Of a DNA stretch of 64,000 nt, positions 32,544-45,738 are shown one piece after another; positions within the stretch are counted from its first letter, which is position 1, and each line of letters begins with the position of its first letter. The notes under the pieces were generated by a model. It had not been told where the DNA came from. It did not search any database and was given only the letters and a program-made list of their open reading frames with translations. The DNA comes from Morinoia aosen. Its lineage: Eukaryota > Arthropoda > Malacostraca > Amphipoda > Talitridae. The position numbers and the translations under genes were made by a program. The stretch spans positions 63,920,201 through 63,984,200 of the forward strand of contig CM059562.1 in NCBI GenBank assembly GCA_030386875.1. The letters run 5' to 3'.

Positions 32544-33652
32544 CCATTTATACCCGCAGATTCTGGTGTTTATGCTTTTATTCATATTTTTCTATTTTCT
32601 CACAAGAATCAGGGCAAACGGTTTTTCATTTGTCGTTTGGGTTTTGTGTGTTACAGAGGACAAATTAATCCTACACTGTTGAGAAACAAGCGTGTAGAAT
32701 AAAGGAAATAAACCTTGAATTATTTTGTTATAGAATATAGTTCGAACTAAATAAATCTTGTTCAGCCTCTTGTGCTCTATGATTTCTTGTAAGAATAATG
32801 TGTTGTCGAATATTTTGTGCCAATTATTCAGTTTTCTGCGTAACATACTCTTTAAAATATGTTACTTTTTTCAACAGTGGCAGTAATAGCTTGTGGAGGT
32901 ATATTGCATATGATATTAAGTTTTGGTTGGAAATCCTCTTCAATCAAAACCTCGTTTGCAATTTTCTTCCCCATTAATTTGCCCAAACATTTTTTAATCC
33001 CTATTAGAATATTTGTAATGCTTCTTGAGATCTGCTTCAATAATCTAAATATTTTAATGAAAGCGAACTTCCATTGAATTTCCCATCAGACGGATGCTGA
33101 GTTTACGCTTATAGAGAAGATCTGAAATGAAAAACTAGAAAGAAAATTAGGACTAACTTATTTAACCTTGTTTGAGTAAAATTATTTTCATGTGGAAATT
33201 ATACTGGTCAACAAATTTTGAAAAGTTGTGTGCTTCTTAAATGATATTCGATGATTCTTACGTATTTTCATTCAATGAATCCAAATACCACGATGAAAAA
33301 TGTGTATTGCTACAGGTTCAAAGATACGAGGCCTGCAATATTTGATCAATTTATTGTAATATACAGTATATGTCATTATGTTTTAAACTCTAATCCATAT
33401 CTACTCTCTGCCTTTGTACAGCACAAACACCTTCTGTGACTGATGAAACAATACTGAGGGCAGAGAGACTGAGCGTATGAGTAATATACACGTCCGCCAG
33501 CCAGGAACGTGTTGAGACATGTAGGCGTATCACGAAAAGTATAGCTACCAAACAATTTTAACCATGATATTTGTTACTAGCAACCTAAAATTATATGGAA
33601 AATGCTACTTTGGTCTCCAAAGCATTTTGGTTGTTGAATTATCGGAAAATTA

Positions 33653-33678
33653 TCGGAATTGATAATTATCAATTCCGA
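33653..33678. repeat. Perfect 26-bp palindrome
   Basis: It is centred on AATT at 33664-33667 and is self-complementary over all 26 bases. It has no flanking target duplication that I can see. Confidence 0.9.
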
Positions 33679-36600
33679 AAATTTTTCAGCCAAAAACAAT
33701 AAATCAGATGACTGTAAAAAGTGTAAGTTTTTACATTTATTTGTAAAATATCACTCAACAAATCAAATATGTTGTAATGCATCTCATGTGTCACTTTTTT
33801 GGGAAATCGAAACTTTTTCTTTTTTCTTTCTTTCTTCAACAGTTCATAGAGTCACTAAGACCAGGCTAAAATTAACAAAATTCATTCTTTAACTGAAGTG
33901 CAGTGGCGTTGTTTTTCCTCATTTGAGTTATGTATACTGATTTGCTACAGAGACAACAGCATTTCTTGAAAAAAGATTTTTTATGGATTTAATAAGATTT
34001 TAATTTTGAGAAATACCATGTCTCAACATCTCACTCAGTGAGCTGGCGTTCCCACTCGATGAAATCGGGACTTAAAAAATTCTGTTTTTTTTTCGTTCAG
34101 GAATGAAATGCAATTTTTTCATTTCTATGTCCGGTAAGGCTGCTGCTGAAATCTTTGTATAATTGCACACTAGAATATTTTTATAGGAATTTGAAGTCGG
34201 TTGTGACTGAGGCGAGTTTGTACAAGTAACATAGATCTGTACCTGCATGTTGAAGTCATGTATAGCGACAAGTACATTAGTCACTCTTATTATAGAATTG
34301 AATGTTACATTATAGCCTTAATTCTTTCTTGGAAATTCACCGGAAGAAAGTTACTAGGAAAGAAAATTCGTAGAAATGAGGTGTAAAAGAGTTCAGGGCT
34401 TACAAACGGTGCTCTCCAAACATCACCTCCCGCGCATCAATGTGACTTGGGAGCTAATCAAACGGAAGAGAGCAGCTATATGTGGAATAATTCTGGGCAA
34501 ATTTTTAATAGTTTGCAACACTGCTGTAAAAACAGATAAAACACCAAGTTCCGGCCAGAAAAAGTTAAACGGATAATCCTGGAGCGGAGAGCTCACTTTT
34601 GTGCTTGAGTAACCGTGAAAGAGGTCTTTCAATTTGCCAGGAAGTGTCCAATCTTTGTTTAAAGACTGGTACGCTTGAATGTAGTTGGTTTTCAGTCATT
34701 ATGATAATCATCCAGGACGACTCACAATTAGAATATACCGATTAAAATAACAACCGCTACGTTTATGTAAGGGCTCGAGCGTAAATTATGTAAATATGAT
34801 AAAATAATAACCTCCAACATTACTTCAACATTCTTCTATCACTTACCACTGAGAAGTTACAATGACATGCGAGGAACTCATGATCTCAAGCGACAACTGT
34901 TGAACACGAAGATGGATACATGATATTTTCGATTTGTTTCAGACCAAGTAAAACTAATTATTTACCTGCGATCAAAAGGGTAAAGAAATTTTATAACAAT
35001 ATCAAGATTCTGAATGAAATTATGATCTGGGTTCGGCTGTCGCGCATTAGTAAAACAAAGGACCGAGTACTCAAAGCAGAACGAACGAAATACCTTCAAA
35101 ATATAACTTCATTGACTTACATCCTACATGGATTTCTGAATAAATTTAGCAGTCTCTAAAACCTCCTCGACTTTTTTGGAGCTCTCAACCGAATTTAGGT
35201 GGGTACGAAAACCAAAAATCTCATTAATCTCAACTTTCAAAAAGTCTTAGGTTGAGGTCTCCACAATAACCTTCTCGCCCAAGCGAAAGCTCAAGGTATT
35301 TATAGATGAAGCTATCCTCGATGTATACGAAACTGTAGTTGTTGTTCTATATATACACATACCTAAACTTATGTTGATAAGTCAACTCATGAGTTGAGTT
35401 CAAAAGGTGATAGAAAGACTATTTCGATCGCCAAACTTACAAGTCGTACTTAATAGCAAGAAAAATGATATTGAGACCAAAGGTGACCGAAATAAACAGG
35501 TGTGTATTGCATTGCAGATTGCAATACCACACGCATTGCCTGAAAATCTCGAACGACTGAATACAAGATTCGAGGAGGCCTTTCCCTGACACTGATTGCT
35601 CAGGAAGTCATTCAATCACGCTTAGAAAAAATTACTTCCTCTGTTACAAACTCAGTGTAAGAAGTGTTCGAAATGAAGACCATGAAAAATTTAAATGGGA
35701 GTGAAAAAATATTCCTGCTTCTCTGTGAAAAATAATGCTGAAGCTCCAAATATTTAAAAAATACTCAACATCAAAATGGTTAAGCAAAACTAGTTCGAGA
35801 AAGTTTGAAGAAAACCACGAATTATTTTCTGCCTTCTGCATATTTTATGTAAATAGACCACCATTTATTTCTATTGAATCAATGATGTAATTGCAGAGTT
35901 AAGTTTCTGATGGTTAGCTCTGACATTCACACGCATCGTTGCGCTCATTGTACATGTGCATATGGAGACTCTTGAACTGCAGCCATTCTGGTACGTGTAG
36001 CGCACCGGGCTGGAGAAATTAGGCTGTCGCATGCACTACTTTGTGAGGAGGCATTCTCATGCACGCTGCTGTTCGCTCGAGCATTGAGCTCGCCAGAACA
36101 CCAGACATCAATTCATTCAAAATCAATAGAACCCCAGTCTAAGTATGTAAATAATGTGCCCATTTATAGTGCTTTAGTTCAATCTCTCTCATATTTTATT
36201 TTGCAAGACTATCGCTAAAAACTGAGAGAATTTCTTCGTACACTTATGCTTGCATACAAAGTAGATCTCCTTTCTCTCTAATTCGTATCACCAGAATATT
36301 ATTTGTTCTATGTAAAGATTACAGTGTTTAAATTCTACAGAGACGGGACATATTGCAAGATACAATTTTATGCATAGTTTCACGATGTGAACTAGGGCAA
36401 TTCATGTCCTCAGTGGGAAAGGCTAAGTAGCATACACTTTAGAATGAAATCAAGCGTTCAACTTTTCTTCGAACCAATCTCAGTATTGCTCATAATGTCC
36501 AATAAAAAAGAAGCCCTGTTGACAATGTGGCAGTTGGTGAATTAAGGTAACCAAACTATTGAAATGAGTTTCACTAGAAAATGTAATACTTTAAATTTTA

Positions 36601-39600
36601 TTTTGTGCGATAAATACAAACATAACGTTAATACGCAGCTATGTAGTGCTTTTATTTATATCATGGAATATTCTGCGACAAAAAGTTTCTACTGATATTG
36701 GAACTAAGAACCTTTTTAGCTAATGAAATAAGTCAAAACAGATCGGTAATCCCGAATATTCATCGACTCCAAGCGGGATATGCAATGCGAGTAAATAAAG
36801 AAACTGCTGAAACAAAAATCTCTAAGTGATGCCAACGCGGCACTATATATCAGTGTATCGATAAATGCATAGATGCATATATTGGGTAAGGTGGAGGTTA
36901 TTTTGGAAGTTAAACATCAATAATGTAACATTTCCAGTTGTGCCCTTTAAAAACAATTGTTTCAATTAGCTAAATTTTATCGTTTGCACAAATCACTTTG
37001 AAAAAGGTGCCTATTTTTTGTACGCCTTGATTACGGTGTCTACATGGCTCAATTACGATTTAAGGTAAATTTCAGTCCAGATTTAGAAAAAAACTGTTAT
37101 TTCATCGAACGAGCCAGAAATATCAATATTTATTAATTCATTTTTTTAGCTGCTTGCGTTCTATCAGGCAGAAACGTTCAAATCGTATCTCACAAATGCA
37201 TAATAAAACGAAAAATAAAATCAAAATTAAATCATAGATTTAGCGCGGTGAGAGAGAAATTCTCCATTTGTGAGTAGATTTAGGAATGCCTATAATAGGG
37301 AAACTAATAGGGAAACTAGACTTATTACAGGTACCAGCCATTTATAATTATTTAATTTGAGATCATTTTTAAAATCATCAATGGGTCACAAAGCTCGATA
37401 GCTTCGGTTTAAAATTTAACTTCTCATGGGGAATATTACAAAACGTTCAACTCGGAAAGCAATATATTTTTAGGTGAAGATACAGTCGTCAAAATGTTTC
37501 CAGGAACCCGAAAATATATGTGATCAAAATTCAGACGTACAACTTTGCGGGCTACTACCAAGCGTTACTATTGAAAAGAAGAGACCCAAAATATAAAGGA
37601 GAGCATGCTAGAAATTCAAGCCATTTCTGCTTGGCCAAACGCTGATACGTGAGGGAAATCAAATCGAGCAGCCCCAACGGGTTGTCAGCATTGGCCATTT
37701 AAGAGGACATTTGGACCTTAACTCAACATCATAAACAGGGACTCAGATATTGAGCACTGCATCAGTTGCACCACCTGGTCGTACACTCCAGTTATTGGCT
37801 ACAGCACATTATTGCTGCTGAAGTCACTCGTCTAAGCTATCATCATACTTATCACAAAATTATTAGTCGTAGCGAGTACGTTGTTACTCCTGAATTCACT
37901 AACAAGAGCGAGTACTTAGCACTGTAATTGATCTCAATATGTAGACCCCCTGCCACCAAATTTTGCTGCCAAATATGTTGGCCTAATTCTACACTCAGGT
38001 CACTGAACCCTTCGCAATCTCATTAGTATAGAGGGTGTTAGGAACTTATTTTATCTGTTAAAGGAATCGTGATATAAAACAAGTAACGTAAATGCCGTAA
38101 TTACTATCAGAAACATCAGATGTTGTGTAACCTATGAGAATTTAGCAGAATTAAAAAATTCAAGCTTCAAAAGTTGAGCGATATAAAACTCAATACGAAC
38201 AAAATACCGAACTTAATAAATGTAAAACGCTGAACTTAACAGACGCAAGGCATTGAACTCGATAGACACAACGACCTATACCTTACAAAATTGCTAGGGC
38301 AAGGCATTAAACGAAGCTGGTGTAAGGCTTAAAACCACTGACGAAATTATCAAAATTTGAGGTACCTAATGTTAAATAAAAACTACTGCTTCATGAAACC
38401 TATATGCGATTCTTCACTCCATGTAGACGGGAATAAATTATCATTTATCAACAATGAAATTGAAATTTTTCTACAAAACTCGCAAATTTAGGGAAGCTTT
38501 GATGAGAAAAAGACAATGTTCTTCGAAAAATGCCAATAACCAAATTACAGATTATTGGCCATTCAGATGAACTTTTACTTGGGACATTGTTTATTATGTT
38601 GAATAACTTGCTCTTATGACCAATAACATCATTGGTTGCAAACAATGTACCTCATTACATGGATAATCCGGAATGAGGAAAAGTATTACCGTATTCGAGC
38701 TTATTGGTAATTTCAGTAATACCTATGAAGAAAACTGAAGAACGGTTCAAAATAATAATAGCTTGAGTAGTTAGTCCATAGATGCTAAAATAAATTACGT
38801 ACAGTAAAAACTTTATTAACTCCTCTAAAGAAGCGAATATTTCCCCATAAAATGTAGTGGGAAAGAAGAAACAGTAGCTTCCGAGGAACTACTTTTTTGT
38901 ACCAATAAAAAAAAATTACTCATCCCTGCAGTACTATAAGTGAAGTCTTTGCAGCTGGTTTTCAACCAGATAGATTTTTAGACAATGACATCCTCTCTTT
39001 GATATGGTATGTTTTCAGGAGCATCGTGTCGATATCTCATAGGTGATCATATTTCTCTTGACAGTATGTAATTCTCATACCTTTGTTTGCCGCGTGTTAG
39101 TCAAATCCTTGAAGATTGATCTCCACGTGCGACAAGATCTTTTACTCTAAGGAACTTCGAATACACACTTGACACGAACGTTCTTTAGGTGTTTGAATTT
39201 ACTACAACTCACCTGAGAGGAATGCTGTCGCACCGCTCCTAATTTCAAATAATCTTAGCTCCGAAGCGCTGTTAATTAGAAAGATCATACCTTGGATCTT
39301 GGCTTAATGAACCAAAAACTTGCACCATGTGTATCTCGCATATGTAATGCCTTGCTACTGCAACCATTTCAAATGTATTAAGATTAGGTCTAACCTGTTA
39401 GACACAATGAAACTTGGAACTTGTGCTTTAACCTATTATTTTCCTTTGAAGATGACTGATGTTTGAAAAACAACTATGAAAATGATAAGTGAATACACCT
39501 ATGCGCCTGCAACAGCAAAACTTTTCTTAGCTTTCAAGTATCACAAATGAATATTCCCTTCCGCAAGAAAAATGATTGACAAACTCTTCATGCCAGGTTG

Positions 39601-40744
39601 AAACATTAAAGATTTTTCAGGAGACGGACCTTTGTTTTGTCAGGGTACACTTGATCATAATTTGCATGAATGATGATCACTGGTCGACGTGCAGGTCGTT
39701 CGTTATTCTACGGTCTCTATTTGACCTCACGAGCGTCGCTGCTTATGCTTAAAGGCCGTAACTGCCTGAGTACGAGGGCGTGACCGGCAACCTCTTTGCT
39801 TGTTCAACGTCTTCTGTGCACACACTTGAACTAGTCGCTCAGTGTAACGATATGGCCGCTATTGAGCATTGAAAAGCCAACCTGCTACAGAGATCGGTCC
39901 TCTAAGGCCTCTCTGTCTCGAAGGCAGACAACGGAATTTTTGCTTGGTTTGACGGGACCGAGTCCGCAATGTCAACACTCGGCGCTCAGGCAACTGGTCC
40001 AGTTTCAAGACGAGAACTATGCGTCTTGGGAGGCTGTCATTGAACGCGCAAGTGCATGTTGATTCTGGTCGATCGATGTCCTCTCTAAAGCTAGCCACTG
40101 ACAGACATCAGGCGTTAATGCTCCAATAATTGTGGAATAAATGTAAGCCAGCGATACGTGAATGCCCTAACCCTAAGTTCTCAATTCTCTTGCCGCATTT
40201 AAAAATACTTTCGCAAGCATTGAAATATGAAAGTCTCAGCCGACTAGACAACAGATACAAATATATCATAAAAGTTGATGTAAAAAAAGTCCACCGATTT
40301 TGAATTGATATTACTCAAACACTAAGGATAATTCAATTTTACAAAATTATTTTGGGTAACAGTTGATAATCATGTTGGAAATTTTGTTTCATTCCGTTGT
40401 TAAACGTTGTTGGCTTAGCAACTCATTTCAGTTGAACGTCCTTGTTTTCGGTGTGCATGAATCTTCCGAAAATAATTTTTCAGAAGGGTCTGAAAGGACT
40501 TATGACCGCACACAAGAACGAAAGTAATTATGATGAAAAGTCTCCGAATGTCAAAAAGACATATTCTTAGCAGTAATTCCCAAGCCTCATTTCCTCTCAT
40601 GTGTCTCCTATTCCTGCCAAATCCCAATAATTGAGCCTTCGATCTCTTCGCTCTCATGATTTTCTTGATAAACCGCGAATTTAGCATTGATTCTTCCTCA
40701 CAACTGCCTCATGTTTTAAAATAAGCTATAGAATTGAATATTCT

Positions 40745-40890
40745 TTCCACAAGAAACACCAACCGTTAACATCTGGTGATCTTGGAGGCCACTCATTATC
40801 ATTATTCAATGCTATACAAAGCGATTTTCGAAGCTCCTTCAGTCTTCCCTTGACAGCACCCAGACGCCTCGTGCTGGGTCACCTTCCTGA
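40745..40890 (-). pseudogene. Possible mariner-type transposase remnant
   Basis: On the minus strand a short frame reads ALNNDNEWPPRSPDVN, close to the WPPRSPDL(N/T)P signature around the third catalytic Asp of mariner-like transposases. The downstream DFFLWG equivalent is degraded (GWCFLW). Nothing else of the enzyme is recognisable nearby and no inverted terminal repeats were found. A chance match cannot be excluded. Confidence 0.4.
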
Positions 40891-43800
40891 CATCACTGGA
40901 AATTTTTGAATCGACTGCAGTAATAAAGGCGATGGAGTTCTAAGAGTATCCAACTTTGGTTGTAAATCATTATAGATTTTTGTCCAAAGCAAGTTTTTGG
41001 TTGCCCTAACATTTAATCGTTGTTAAATCAATGACGAATAAGGGAATCAAAATACATTTTAAACACACGTGGTCAAACAGTTGGTTCATAAAAGTGGTTT
41101 TACACAACTGGATTTCCTCTAAAAATTTTTAATAGTATCTTAGAATAATGGAAACAAAGGTTAACTTTACGTAAGTCACCCAGTATTGCATAGAACTAGA
41201 ACCACGCGGAATTACCGATTGCGGATAGAGGTTGAATCGTATGCTTGCGAATAATGAAGTCTAAATCTTTATTTAGGCAAGCAGATTGCATCACATTTCC
41301 GCTGTATAAGCAGACCTGTTGTGTGATTAACCTTCGATGCCTATGTTTAAAATGTGTGGAAAATTAGCGACCCAAGACCTCACACTGGAGCACTTGACAG
41401 CCAAGTGACCCTCAGCATTCAAGGCACAAACTACGTACAAACACAGCACTGCAGCGTAATATCAGTGACACGCAAGCAAAAACATAACTAACGTGCGCAA
41501 ACTCCTTTCAAGAAATGCTCTGAACGATGAAGATAATTTATCGTCCTAAAATCGATTTTATCCATGATAAGTAAATCTCTTTTGGGTGTAATTTTAGATG
41601 AAACCGTGAAATTTAGAAATTTTTCTTAGAACAAAATAAAGCGGATCACCAGAAGATGAAATTTGAATGTTATGTACAATCCACTGCTGAAGTAATTTTT
41701 TTTAGCTTCTCTCTATGAATATAGTGTTTGAGAGCACGCGCATCTGAAGTACAGTGAGTTATTAAGCCTTATCGCCTGCTGTATCTATTTAGACGATGTA
41801 CATCATATTCAAGGATCGTAATCTGAGTTGCTTGGACTTTGCCTTTGTATTACGTAGTTTTTATGCCTCTGCATTCTTAAACATTTACAAAGTGTGGGGT
41901 AAGATTTGACTGTTTGTTATCCACATGAGACGAATTCAAAGTATTTTCACTATAATCTCACATCCTGGCTGATTGTTCCTCATCGACAGTTCTAAGCTGA
42001 ATTATTTCACTTCAGCTTGTAGCAACACCTGTTGCTCCCCTAATAAAATCAATGTATTTTTTACAATAACTTGCACAAAGAAAACAGCTGTTTTCAGGCA
42101 ATCTTCGGTATTGAAGTGAAGGTGCCTAAAAAAATGCGTTTTTACATGTCCCAGCAGACCGACACTGAAGTCCAGAGCAGCTGCGTGCGCTTGTGCTTAT
42201 AACGTCTGTGAGAGCTCGGTTTTGATATAGGGCTATGAGGCCATGAAAACCTCGTGCGCAACTCTTCAGCTGTTTATTGGACCACATTTTTAATTTTTTA
42301 CCATGTCTGACGGCACCTAAGTGGCGACCTGCTAAGCTCCGTCATTTATTGATTAGTATTGCGTTCAATAAGGTCCTGCCATTACGGATAAGCATGAATC
42401 AGCTGAGAGAGCGGCAGCTCGCTGCGAACGCCAGAGGGAGCCTTCGCGCCCCAGCTTTATGCATGCAGACCACTCGCAATGAAATCATTTACAACAGTCA
42501 TTGTCCCTGATAATCGGCCTTGCAGTGCGACGCATATTACCTCGTCCGTGCTTTACGACAATCGTAAAATCTAAACTTCGATCGCCGATTTTCTTTGCCC
42601 GCACTTGTCGGCTGCCCGGGACGTGTACAACACTGACCCTTTTTGTATCAAGTAAATTAAATGTCAGCTAAATTAGTGAGGTCGCATCGCTCCACCAGGA
42701 TCCTGGGTAGAACTCAGCATCACAAAAATATTTTCTCTGAACGTACACTGAAGGTTTGTTTTAATTACCAAAGATGATGACTCAGAGAGAAGTTTCCCAA
42801 ACTCCGTGAAAAATAAATTTTGGTTCAGCAATCTATGATTATATACTAAATACGAATTGGATGTTCTTGCACAGCACAAAACTACGAAAACAAATACAAA
42901 TAATATTTAAGCAATTTTTTTCATGAAATTCCTCTCAGTTATTTTACCTACAACGGAGTTTAATAACAAATTTACGAAGCATCGGAGGAATTAGTTCATC
43001 ATGAGTCATCTCGTCTGGAGAGAAAAATTCTCCCCACACTTCGTCCTGGTTATTAAGAAAATAATATTTTAAAAATTATTTTACTGCATTTCCAACCCTT
43101 CAGTTTTCAAGCAAAGATGTATTTAACTCCTTTCCAAGTCTAATTCGATTGGCATAAAAAATTGACTTTCTTGACGTTAATAGACACTGCGTGTATTCGT
43201 ATTTGCTTTTGCAAGGGTACGAGCATTTCTTCGAAAATCTGATTTGATGATGACGAGAAGCAAAAACGAAGTCACGTGCAAGTAAAGAAAATGTTATGGA
43301 ACTCCCAGAAGTGTGAAATATTTGGGAGCAAACTATTTTGTATCAACATTTTGGTGCACAATTTTGAATACATGAATCTTCAAGTCATAACGAAGATAAA
43401 ATACAGCGATGAACTATATTTGCACTTTTGTTTCATTTTCGCCACAACCAAATGGTTAAAATTTTTTATTCAGTGAAACCCTGAGTTCCTGGAAACTATG
43501 AAACAATGAAAACTTTAATTCATGAAAACCATGTAAAAATAAGCACGAAAACTAACAAAATAAGAAAATTGTTGGTATAAAATAACATAACTTTAACGTC
43601 GAAGACTTCAAGTACGCTTTGGCATTTCTATCTGAAGGGGAGAAAAAAGTTGAAATGCACTTCGCTTTGAATCTGACGTGAATTACAAAGGCACAATTTT
43701 GCCCCTATTTCAGATTCAAAATTTTCGACTGGCCTGGACAAGCATCAATTGAATTCGTAAACGGCTGTCAAAGTGCCACATTTGCCCATTTCTTCGCCGA

Positions 43801-45509
43801 ATGAATTCGATTGAGATTCGCCGCAGAAATTGTAACTTGTCCAGTCCAATCTCACGCTGGCTGCAGGCGCAAGAATAAGCTTGATGGGGTAATTTGCCGG
43901 CATTCCTGGGGTTTGCCTGCTGTGCCACGCACCCATCACAAAACGAAAAACATGACCAGGTAGAACAGAGGGCGAGTTCGCGACATCATCACGACAGCTC
44001 TCGACATGTTGATGCGCATCCGCGCCAACTGAACTGTGTTCACGAGCACCAGAAATCCTTCCCATGAGGCAGAGGTCACTCGAGAGTTTGATGCAACTTG
44101 AAATCTATGAAGAAGATTCAATCGGGAGTCGAGCTATAAGCTAAGGTTTTTCGCTTTTGCTTAACGCTTGCACAACTGGGCGCTAGAGAAAAGAACTTTC
44201 CTGTTTCACCTGCGTGAGACATTTATGATAAGTATCTAACATGTGAAATTTTTGATCTACCTGTAGTGAGGTCATTGTACTTTTATGCACATTTCTGTTT
44301 CCCCAACATTTGAGTTTTTATGGATATAATGGTTGAAGTTTAAAGGTAACGAATAACCCTGAAACAACTTTGATAATTTTCCAAACAAGTCACTTGTAGT
44401 AAAGCCACAAAAGTATGAGTTACGCGGTCAGAAGATTCCTCCGATATTTTTGCCGGCAGGGGAAATAATTGGATTGTTCGGAAATGAATGACCTGTCTTA
44501 AGTCGAAATGTCCAAACATGCTTGGGCCTGACATAAATTCGTGCTGGAAGGTAATATTGCATCAATAGAGCTCTGGTTGTAAATAAAATTAATGTCTGGT
44601 AAAATTCAGCGAAATTTCTAGCCTAGGTCCGACACTGAAGAGTGTATCATCATGCCCACTTGCAACAAAGACTGAACTTATGCAGTTATCTATGGCCTCT
44701 TTGAATTTATTTTCCAACCCTCTTGATTATATAAAATTGTTTGTCTTCATCGGCATCAGTGTGGAATTGTAAAAATCCTCTTTTTTCGTTCAATTTTTAA
44801 AATGGATTTTTATACTGCCCGGCATGTAACTGCTGCCTTTACTAAGATTAGTAAATGTTTCAGAATACCATTTCATGAGACTCATTGAATTTACTAGCAG
44901 ACATAAATACGTTAAACGAAAAAATTCAAACGCCACTTAGCATCGCATGCTTGTTTTCTGTGTACCGAGGTGTAAAGTATTCTGAATGAATTGAAACCTA
45001 AAACCATAGTCAATGATGTTCAGATTCCCGGGAAAAAAGGAAATGATAAAGCAGTAAGCCTTATTTCTGCTCGATGTCATGTTCTAATTAGAAAAATTTT
45101 CGCAACCATCTCATTTCAGTCAGACGAATTATATAAGTTGTGAGTAAATTTCAATTGATACCTTCAACATAATCAGTAATGGGTCGCATTGTCTTCTCTC
45201 TCTCCGCGCAATCAGAGCAGATCAATGCGAAATTAAACTGACTGAGAGAACAGTTCTAAAAATACTGACGTGATTACCAAATAGGAATAATATTTATCCA
45301 TGAGAGCCCCATATTCGAGCGAGCAGGACATGCACTTCCTCATATTGATGTCAACTCCTACACTGCTGCTTAAATTAGGGTAAAGGCTTCCAGATCATTT
45401 TTACAAGTGGATTATCGCATCATATGCGATTCAGTAGTAACAATTCTTGTAATATTCGTTTTAATACTATCTCAATCCCCGATTATTTGGTACATGCTCG
45501 AAAGTTGAC

Positions 45510-45738
45510 TTAACCCTTTAACGCCCACATTTTTATACTCATATTACCATTATCACAACCACTATCACTAAACCGACACTGGCATTAGGTAGTCACTGTT
45601 ATCAAGATGGAAAAGGAATTGCCACTCGGCAGTGAAGTTCAAAAGACACATTAGTGAACAAATTGAATAAGAAATACAATATATTATTGTTATTTTTGAA
45701 AGAGGACCGTACAGTCCACTTGGGCGTTAAAGGGTTAA
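45510..45738. mobile_element. Short TTAA-flanked MITE (229 bp)
   Basis: TTAACCCTTTAACGCCCA (45510-45527) is perfectly inverted at 45721-45738. This gives TTAA target duplications and 14-bp terminal inverted repeats starting CCC, the usual piggyBac-type end. There is no ORF. The TIRs are intact, so the insertion may be fairly recent. Confidence 0.88.

Larger units (their letters stand above)
32544..45509. other. Gene-poor tract, no supported gene
   Basis: No ORF here shows a family signature and no splice-linked exon set is apparent. It contains a 26-bp palindrome (33653-33678), a possible mariner remnant (about 40,745-40,890, minus strand) and GC-richer islands at about 35,930-36,120, 37,640-37,980, 39,680-40,110, 42,140-42,640 and 43,830-44,110. 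Such islands in an AT-rich desert beside a developmental regulator could be conserved enhancers, which only alignment can show. Confidence 0.5.

Noticed and set aside
38180..38340. Loose repeats of the type GAACTTAA-(n)-GACGCAA
   Set aside because: Too diverged by eye to claim a tandem array.
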